DNA of 33,463 nucleotides from Priapulus caudatus (lineage: Eukaryota > Priapulida > Priapulimorpha > Priapulimorphida > Priapulidae). This document shows positions 22,853 to 33,463 of this stretch, in pieces (positions within the stretch are counted from its first letter, which is position 1; the number at the start of each line of letters is the position of its first letter). The stretch covers positions 1 to 33,463 of the forward strand of contig NW_014577864.1 in NCBI RefSeq assembly GCF_000485595.1, read 5' to 3'. The notes beneath the pieces are model-generated. The model was not told the DNA's origin and did no database searches. It was given only the letters and a program-made list of their open reading frames with translations. The position numbers and the translations under genes were made by a program.

Positions 22853-24862
22853 GCAGTCTATTGTAATGAAGAATAACGTGTAAATTGGAATGTATGCTTT
22901 TTGCCTTTTCAGTAAAAGCTCTCCCACTGCTTCTCCAAAGCAGCAACTGCATTGGTGGAACGGGAAGAAATACGCGAGATAAGTATTCATACCAAAGGGA
23001 TCTGTGCTGCAAAATGCATCTATATTGACCAACCATTAACACCTGTAAGCACACTCGGTGTTGGGGCGGTTGTTAACCTGCCTACTAAGGTCATACCTGT
23101 GGGTACCTATGTTGTTTTACACAGTTGTAGTTTTGCCTCCACATACCAGTGCTTCTGGGTGAATTTCTTATAGCTCGTTTGTGCAAATTACCGTATTAGG
23201 AAAGTGTGTTATTGTATCGCAATGAGGTATTGAGTAATTTTGTTGAATCCAGTTATTTATGATTATCAGAGTACAGTTATTTTGTCAGCACGTGTATGAG
23301 AGTGCAGATATTGGCTTCAGAATGAATTTGTCGTTTATCTCCTAAGGAGTGCTAGCACATGATTGAAACATTCCAGAAGTGTTTAAAAAAAATTGCAATA
23401 TGTCATAAGAATACCATGTCACTAGTTCCTTATAAGAACTAGGTGTAATAATGTTTCAGAGTGACTGGATGTTGAGACCTCTGTACATCAGTCATCCCAA
23501 GTTTTCTGTAATATTTTGGGGTTTCAAATGCTAGAGTAATTGGGCATAGTTAACTTTTATTCAGGTTTCGGCATTGTACTGCACGCCACAGGTGGCAGCA
23601 GTTGGACATTAACCATGGTAAATGTGTGCTGCTGCAGTTGTTGGTATATGGCTACTGTTCAGTAAGTACTATGGATCATACTTTTTGCATGTACACACAA
23701 TATAGCAGTTATCACTGGCCAGATGTACCATATAAACCGATTTACAAAACGTTTTCTTTGTGTTTGGATGGATTGAGATTCGAAGTGTTCTAAAATGGAA
23801 TTGTGTAGTAAATATTTCGTGCTTTTAACTGCTGGTTTAATTTAACCTGCTGCAGACACATTACAAATGTGAACTATTATTTGCAAGTTTTAATTAAAGT
23901 GTTGCAGTTCTTTACATAGTAGATTATATTGTGGAAACCGATTCTTTAAGAGCAAATTCAACAGGTAATTTCGCTTGTGATTAAATCGTTTGTAAGCTGA
24001 CTGACGAGTAAAGTAAAGGCCAAGATAGGTCAAAACAGTTGCAAGGAAACGACTTCTTGTTTGATATATCACGTTTGTGTTTATGTCCTATTATTAGTTG
24101 AAATCATGTTTGTGAATACAGGCAGGCATATTATTTTAGGTATTGCTGGACATTAAATTTCAAGAGCAGAGGGAAGCATATGTAGGAATAATAATAGCTA
24201 ATAAATTGTGCACAAGAAACATACGTGTAGAGTGTAGATGAGGGAAGATCATTGAGGTCTTACAAATGTTAGTCTCGCTGTGATCGTGATATCGTGTTAT
24301 TTTGTTGTTTCAGTAGGTTGGACAGTTTTAACTGCTATCAGGATTTAGAATAAAGACACAGTATGACAAAGTGGTAATGACAGTGTTCAGCCTGGTATTG
24401 ACTGCATCAACCCAATTGCCACCCTGCTCTGCTCCACTCTGGGAGAGGTGCTGCTACCTGGTGGTAAACTCCATCTCTTCTACGTGCCACAATTATACCA
24501 CTCATGCAGTTGTTGAAGTGACAGCACCATGCTGTAACGTAATGGTTACGCACATAATTACCCCCAATTTAAACTGTAATGGTCAATATTTTATTAATAT
24601 ATTTTTGCTAGAAAGAAATCTATCTTTACTGCAATTATAGATGTATCTTCCAGCGCCAATATATAAATGTATAAAAACACTTATACATGATTTTGTATAA
24701 GCATACGAAGTATGCAAGGACACAAGTATTGTCTCCTTAAGAGTGTGTACAGCTTTGGGTTTAAATGTTCAAATGTGTTTACAGTTAAAGCAGTTTCCCA
24801 AAGATTCATGGTAGGGTGGCAATAGGGTCTGCTTGTTATATATAGCATTTTCATTTACATAT

Positions 24863-24884
24863 ATACATACATACATACATACAT
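24863..24884 (+). repeat. (CATA)n microsatellite
   Basis: About five CATA units following a TATA stretch. Confidence 0.85.
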
Positions 24885-25537
24885 GCTATGTGCTAGTGGT
24901 TCTGGTGTATCCCGTGGTGGAAGAATGAGCTAGTCTTGGGTGGATTATGTGGGGTATAAGGAAAGGTGTTGGTTGAGCCATGTCAGGGATTACCAAAAGC
25001 AGAATGGTCTTCCTCTGCTTTGCATATAAGTGTATACACATAATTTCCACATCATTGGACAGTTCATTTCTGTTAAACTAACATTATTAATTGACACCAA
25101 ATGATAGTAAACGATGTAGAAAATTACTTTTAACAACAAGTTCCTAGCAAAAGTCCTTGAAAGTCAACTCTATGATATTGTTAGCTGCCAAATGATAAAC
25201 TAGTGGCAATGTTGGAAATGGGCCAGAAAGGGTTGAGAACCATGACATATATAATGCATACACCAGTGTTCATTGTATTACTTGCTTTACATTATTTGTG
25301 ATTCACACTTTGACATATTGATAGACTCCTTTTCACGATTGGATTGCCCGGATAAGTAGATTTTTTATGTACTTGTTCATTTGCATAAGTATCAATGCTT
25401 ACCCTAGCTCTTGGGAGTCGAAATAATGCACTGCATACAGAGAATGAAGGGTGTGATAGCTTGCACCACTAATATTTCATCATACACAAACCCTAGAGCC
25501 ACATAGCGGCTGTCCAACTCAGACGTCATGTTCGTTT

Positions 25538-25688
25538 TCAACACACATACAGGTTCGTGGAGACAGGATGTTTCACAGAATCGCTGGGCGTGGCACCGGA
25601 TACGTTCGTGGCATTGGCAATGGGTTTTCCACTGGGTACCAAACAGCACTCCGGGAGTGAGTGACGGAAGACCCAATGACGACCAAAC
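25538..25688 (-). CDS. speculative last exon of the kelch-like gene
   Basis: On the minus strand, CGTTCCGGCAG|GTTTGG is a plausible acceptor. Its phase fits the two bases left over from the donor at 28032, and the frame then stays open for 49 codons to a TGA at 25538-25540. The product (starting FGRHWVFRHSL, ending STNLYVC) has no recognisable domain. A phase match alone has a one-in-three chance. Confidence 0.15.
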
Positions 25689-26265
25689 CTGCCGGAACGA
25701 TTTTTGCCACTCTGGTGGAAAGATATGTGATTTTGTACTTCACGTAATGCAGCATCTGTGAATTTGCAGGAGCGTTGTGAACTTTGCTAGTTGCTGTTGG
25801 CAAAAACAGCCATCGAGGAAGAAAGATTACCCAAACACAGTGTTTTTGCCAACTCCGGCACATTTGTCTTTGTTCACTTCTTATGTACTATGTGATACAG
25901 TTGCTGTACATCCTTCTGTGCATTGCTCTCTTCTGGTAGACTGCTGCCACCTTCCATCTGCACGATGTACGATTTTCATTCTAGATTAATGTTTTCGTGC
26001 AAAGCTGTGTGCCGGCATACACCAGCTCTCGTTCTATAGCTTTCATTGCTCCACTTCATGGTGGAGTGATACACAGCAACGAAGGCATTATAACTAGAGT
26101 TAGGCATATCAGTGGTGGCTATACATCAATTCCCTCCCGCTATCTTCACTATGAATGTTTTCCCATTTATCCAACCCTGGATGCAAGGAGTGCCATGCAA
26201 AGTGTGTCACGTAATGCGTGGTTGTGTGAGAAAAGAATGTCTGGCTGTTTTTTTTCTGTTTCAGG

Positions 26266-26426
26266 AGGCAGTACCTAAACACGTCTCAGTACTGATAATA
26301 GAAGTCACGAATATGCCACTTAGCAACATACAGAGGGAGCCTTCGAGACAATGTGTGTTCGTCAACGGTGGAAGAGGTGGTATCATCACGTTGAAACGTC
26401 TCATGCTGAAGTATATTTGCAGTTAG
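26266..26426 (+). other. splice-bounded ORF of unknown nature
   Basis: TTTCTGTTTCAG precedes a frame reading EAVPKHVSVLIIEVTNMPLS and on to a stop at 26426. The acceptor and the residue composition look exon-like, but no homolog is recognised and no partner exon was found. It may be part of an unannotated plus-strand transcript, or chance. Confidence 0.2.
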
Positions 26427-28031
26427 ATCCTGGATAGCATTGGTTCCTCTATCATCTTACTACATTATTTTCCGTACACTCGTGTGCAATAGATAGTTGG
26501 GGTTACTCGTGGTAGAAGTCACTTTTATTCTTTTCAAGAATTGCAATGCATTATGTCATAGCAGGTACAGCTGTGACCATAATTTCACTGACATTTACAC
26601 CAATATATGAATAGTAGCTAGATAATTTATTTACCAGATATTGCAGGCGTGTGAAGGCTTCTTGGGTCCTTGATCATTTGTCACCAAAATATGTCGTGGA
26701 AATTATGACTGCAATTTGAAACTCTAAATTTCTGTCCATGATCTTAGTGATATTTACGATTATTGCTCCAACTTTTTCTGAGGTAGGCATGTATTTTCAG
26801 TTTACATTGCTGGTTAATGTAAATTGTAATGCCACTAACATTAAATCAGCATATAGCTTTTAAAGAATGGTTCTTGTCTATATATTTTTTTTCAAATGTG
26901 TATGTTTGCAAATACAGAAAACATATAATGTCACAGATGACTTTCAGGTCACCTGTTGTATTCACAAAGCCAAATGCACACATGCAGCAGATTTCTTTAT
27001 ATAATACAACAAAAACGTTCGTTTCCCAACAATAATCAGCTGTGTGCATTGCCCAAAAATACAAAACGTTTGTCTCAAAATAATTTGCGTTAAAATCCAA
27101 CGTTTGATAATCAAGACAAATGTTTCGTCTCAAGGTCAGAGGGCTGGCAGTGGGGGTTGTACGCAGACCAAGGCAAAAGACCATTAATGATCCTAGTGAT
27201 CACGTGTTTTTCAAAATATCCAAGTAAAACAATGTCTGTTGTGTGCATTGAACGAAAAACAAAAACAAAGACAAATGTTTCTGTAGTATTACACAAAATC
27301 GATCAGTCAAGGTAAAGAAAAATATTTTATCACCAACCAATATTACCTAACAATGTGAATACTTAATCGGTATAACTATAGATATGCACGCTGAATAGTT
27401 CTATGAATCAATCACTCAAGATCACCAAACCTGTTAAAAAAAGTACAATGAACATGCTACACGTAGCTGGGTTTTCATATCATTTGTCTCTACATATCGA
27501 CGCTGGGCTATGAACACATTTAACGCCTATAACATGCCTACGCAACAGTCAGCATTGGCATGGTATTCATTGGCAGGCCATTGCACTCGGCAGGAAAATA
27601 GATCAAATACAACCCAGCATTGTCACCACTAGCTTTACAAACCCGGGCGTTGCAACACCCGGCTTTAATTGTCAAGTTAAGTGACTTTCAATGTTAAAAT
27701 ACTATGATTATTGCGATTTTTATCAAGAAGAATCGAGTCAGTAGAACCTCCGTAAGACGGTTACCTGGTGTGCAACTGGATTTGCTGATAGATGCCTACC
27801 ACTCCAATTCTACCAATTGCCGTCTTTCCAATTCTCAACTATAAAAAATACCTCATTACTATCATTCCTCTGGACTGCAGTCAGCTCACTAGAGCAGTCT
27901 TACGGGGTCGCACAAACCTAGACGAACACTGGCACACGAAAACATTGCATGATATTTCTCATTGCGTTCCATTGCCGGTTATATCCACAGTCCCGTATGC
28001 TACAGGCCTGATGAGGGTCGCGGTCTCTCAC
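26427..28031. other. convergent intergenic spacer / possible kelch 3' intron, nothing identified
   Basis: AT-rich sequence without supported exons. A degenerate direct repeat (shared TGTGTGCATTG and AGACAAATGTTTC) links ~27040-27125 with ~27238-27282. Confidence 0.5.
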
Positions 28032-30451
<2,420 letters not shown>

Positions 30452-30570
30452 CTTCAGGACAAGCGCAGCAGCACGATATCAAGCCGGAAACGCTTCTTGG
30501 CGCGTATTCGCTGACCAGGGCCATGGTAACTAATCGTTATGGTAGAGCTACAAGCAACATTGTTGACAAA

Positions 30571-31170
30571 GGGCCACGCGACTCCAGGGGGTGCTTGTTA
30601 GCGGACCACTACTCTAGGGGGCGCGTATTTGCGGACCATTACTCTAGGGGGCGCGTATTTGCGGACCATTACTCTAGGGGGCGCGTATTTGCGGACCATT
30701 ACTCTAGGGGGCGCGTATTTGCGGACCATTACTCTAGGGGGCGCATTTTTGCGGACCACTACTCTTGGGGTCGCGTTTAGCGGACCATGACTCTAGGGGG
30801 CGCGTGTTTGCGGATCATTACACTAGGCGGTGCGTGTTAGCCGACCATGCCTCTAGGGAGCGCGTGTTTGCAGATCATGACTCTAGGGGGCGCGTATTTG
30901 CGGATCATGACTCTAGGGGGCGCGTATTTGCGGATCATTACTCTAGGGGGTGCGTGTTAGCCGACCATGCCTCTAGGGAGCGCGTGTTTGCGGACCATTA
31001 CTCTTGGGGTCGCGTTTAGCGGACCATTACTCTAGGGGGCGCGTATTTGCGGACCATTACTCTAGGGGGCGCGTCTTTGCGGACCATTACTCTAGGGGGC
31101 GCGTATTTGCGGACCATTACTCTAGGGGGCGCGTATTTGCGGACCATTACTCTAGGGGGCGCGTATTTGC
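30571..31170 (+). repeat. 30-bp satellite, forward arm (~20 units, clean)
   Basis: Exact or near-exact 30-base monomers contain GCGGACCATTAC followed by TCTAGGGGGCGCG. Two main types alternate in blocks: one ending GTATTT, and variants with GTGTTAGC or TCTTGGGGTCGC. Because 30 is divisible by 3, one frame stays open and reads ADHYSRGRVF repeatedly, broken only by one-base slips near 30770 and 31010. This is a repeat by-product, not evidence of a protein. It lies upstream of the kelch-like exon A on that gene's strand. Confidence 0.97.
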
Positions 31171-31177
31171 GCCCCCT
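31154..31177. repeat. snap-back junction of the satellite
   Basis: AGGGGGCGC, spacer GTATTT, GCGCCCCCT: the forward array turns directly into its reverse complement with a six-base spacer. Confidence 0.9.
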
Positions 31178-31365
31178 CCTGTCTTAGGGTAATGGCCGCA
31201 AATAGCGCCCGTGAGTAATTGGCTCGCAAACACGCGCCCCCTAGGTATTGGTCCGCAAATATGACCCCCCCCCCCCTTAGAGTAAGGCCGTGCCGTCAAA
31301 CACGACGCCCCCTAGAGTAACTGGTCGCTTAAGAACACGCGCCCCTAGAGGTGGTGAACACAGTA
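31171..31365 (-). repeat. 30-bp satellite, reverse arm, first segment
   Basis: About six degenerate monomers in reverse orientation (GCGCCCCCTAG, GGTCCGCAAA), with many one-base indels and a C homopolymer at ~31265. Confidence 0.85.
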
Positions 31366-31861
31366 GAGGGGTCATAAGGCGCAGCCTGGATAAGCTTAAA
31401 CAGAATTAATTAAGAACGATGCTCACCTGTTACTGCGCTTACACAACATACACTTTACCTCATTGTTAAATAACTACGGATTCGATGCTCTATGCTCCGC
31501 TCGAAACTTTGCCAGGCTCTATGATGCGAATTGATACAGAGTAGTAAAACTGGTATCCGTTTCATACAAAATGGGCGACAGGCGGAGCCATGGCTCGCCA
31601 CTTGCTGGAAGTGGCACAATACAAAACAGGGACCATCTTTACTTCGAATGCTTTCTAGACGTCCACGAGCCATATAACTTGCGTGCATAATGCAATTATT
31701 GCGCACTCTAGTGCGATTTCTGCGAAAAAATGCCTAAAGAATGAATTTGTTCTAGAGCACGATATAGCTGCAACGCTGAACTTTTGCGGACGCTTATGTT
31801 GTACACGTCCTAGAGGTCATGGTCCGACTCGAAACCGGCGAGCGCCACACGCAGTAGAATG
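31366..31861. other. non-satellite interruption
   Basis: About 500 bases of unique-looking sequence between two reverse-oriented satellite segments. No ORF or known repeat was recognised. Confidence 0.6.
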
Positions 31862-33463
31862 CGTCCGGCGCGCCTAACACGACCCCTTAGAGCTGAGATG
31901 GGCCGCGAGTAGCGCGGCCCAACGGAGTAATGTCGCAATGAGTGCCCCGCTCTAGAGTATATGCGTCGGCAAGACACACGCCCCGTAGAGTCATGCGTCC
32001 CCTAACACGCGCGCCCTAGAGATCATGATCGCAAACACGCGCCCCTAGAGTCATGGTGGCCGCTAAAGCGAGACCAGCAAGTCATGATCCGCTAAGACAG
32101 CGCCCCCTAGAGTCATGGTTTGGCAGAAATATGCGCCTGCGGCTGGCCTTTAGCAGTACATCGTCGCTAACACGCGCCCCCTGAGTCATGGGGTCCGCTA
32201 AACACGCGCGCCCTAAAGTCATCGGTCCCCGCTAAAACGCGGCCGAGCCTATCCCCCCAGCGCAGTTAATGGGTCCCGCATAGATATGGCACCCCCCCCC
32301 TAGAGTAATCGGTGCCGCGCAAATACGGCGGTCCCTTCTAGGAGTATGCCCCGCTAACACGGCCTCGCGCTGACGCAGTAATGGTCTCTCTCCGCCTATG
32401 TGTGATCGATCCGTAAAAACGCGGCCCTGAGAGTCATGCGTTCCCGCTAATACTGTCCGGAACAAGAGAGTCATGGATCCCGTAACACGCGGCGCGCCGT
32501 GAAGTGCATGATCCGCAAAACGGCGCGCCCTAGTGGTGATCCGCTTAACACGCCGGGGCCTTCCTAGGTCATGATCGCTAGAGAGCGCGACACGCAGAGG
32601 TAATTGGTCGGCGCAGAATATCGGGCCCCCCTTAGAGTAGATGTCGGCAATATGCCCCGCCCTAGGAGTAACTTCGCGCAAATAGCGCCCCTAGAGTCGA
32701 TGGCCCGATAACACGCGCCCCTAGGAGTCATGACCTGCCTAAACGCGACACCCAGGAGTAATGGTCCGCAAGACACGCGCCCCCTTAGTCATGATTCGGC
32801 GTAAGAAGCGCGCCTCCTAGAAGTCATGGTCCCGCTAAACGCGACCCCCAGAGTAAGCGTGCGCGCGAATATGGCCGGCCGGAGGGTCGTGCCCCCTCTA
32901 GGCTATGGATCCAGCAAATACGCGCCCTCTGGTATGGCCGGATAACACGCGCCCCCTAGAGGTAATGGTCGCAGAACAGCACGGCCCCTTAGGAGTCATG
33001 GCCCGCTACACGCGCCCCCTAGATGAATGGTCCAGGGCAAAACACACGCCCCGATTAGGTCGTGGTCCAGCAAACACGCCGCCCCTAGAGTCATGGTCCT
33101 GCTTAAACGCGACCCCAAGAATAATGATCCGGCAAACACGCGCCCCCTAGAGTCATTGGTCGGCTAAAGCGACCCCAAGAGTCATGATCCGAAATACGCG
33201 CCCTAGAGTAATGGTCCGCAAACACGCGCCCCCTGAGTCATGATCCGACAAACACGCCCCGCCCTAGAGTCGATGGTCCGCTTAAAAACGCGACCCAAAG
33301 GAGGTAATTGGTCGAACACGCGCTTCCCTAGAGGCTGTCATGTCGGCTAACACGACGCCTAGCACGTAATTGATCCGCCAACATTACGCGCACCCTAGAG
33401 TCATGATCGAAATACAGCAGCCCCCTAGGTCATGATCTGCAAAACACGCGCTCGGCCTAGAGG
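31862..33463 (-). repeat. 30-bp satellite, reverse arm, main segment (noisy)
   Basis: About 50 units of the same monomer in reverse complement (CGCGCCCCCTAGAGTCATGG, TCCGCAAACA) run to the window edge. Every unit differs by insertions, deletions or swapped bases, in contrast to the forward arm. Units with CGACCCCAAGAGT alternate with CGCCCCCTAGAGT, giving a ~60-base two-monomer period. The same pairing is seen at 30763-30830 in the forward arm. Confidence 0.9.

Larger units (their letters stand above)
22237..25537 (+). other. PRPF4B 3' UTR and downstream spacer
   Basis: No credible coding exon lies on either strand. An AATAAA at 24349-24354 (and an earlier one at ~24200) could be a polyadenylation signal, giving a ~2.1 kb 3' UTR, but this cannot be settled by eye. 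The region holds a TIR-flanked insertion at 22635-22852 and a small CATA microsatellite. Confidence 0.5.

Noticed and set aside
30571-31170. CRISPR-like array
   Set aside because: Units are directly adjacent with no unique spacers, in a eukaryotic context; it is a tandem satellite.

Overview
This window is nuclear DNA from an animal. The coding exons are short and GC-richer than their AT-rich surroundings, they are bounded by GT/AG splice sites, and dispersed repeats and microsatellites are abundant. The repeat style (hairpin-ended elements with CCGT tetramer tracts, long CA/GT runs) looks like a marine invertebrate, possibly a lophotrochozoan. That placement is an impression, not a demonstration.

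Layout: (1) 1-9150 has no identified gene. It holds a ~3.1 kb element with ~215 bp inverted ends, three copies of a hairpin-headed repeat family (AGCTCA elements), a polypyrimidine tract and remnants of DNA transposons. (2) 9171-22236, plus strand, is a complete or nearly complete gene for the spliceosomal kinase PRP4 (PRPF4B/PRP4K). I could join 14 coding exons with consistent phases into a 956-residue protein: a Lys/His-rich N-terminus, an Arg/Ser domain, acidic linkers and a full DYRK/CLK-like kinase domain. Its introns hold much repeat DNA, including a 757 bp near-perfect palindrome, a hAT-like element and further AGCTCA elements. (3) 22237-28030 is 3' UTR and convergent intergenic space, with a small element flanked by a 5-bp duplication and a few weak splice-bounded ORFs. 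(4) 28032-30451, minus strand, carries four exons encoding a six-repeat kelch beta-propeller of a kelch-like (KLHL-type) protein. Any BTB/BACK exons would lie upstream of 30451 and are not seen. (5) 30571-33463 is a 30-bp tandem satellite that reverses orientation at a snap-back junction near 31163-31168. The left arm is clean; the right arm is full of single-base indels.

The two genes converge (PRPF4B to the right, kelch to the left). Nothing in the sequence suggests they work together: PRPF4B acts in pre-mRNA splicing in the nucleus, while kelch-like proteins are usually substrate adaptors or cytoskeletal scaffolds. The points most worth a second look are the inverted satellite, whose monomer core resembles a CTCF motif; the intron-9 palindrome; duplicated splice sites in two PRPF4B introns, one giving an open 14-codon alternative; and the 3.1 kb element with a deletion derivative in a PRPF4B intron.
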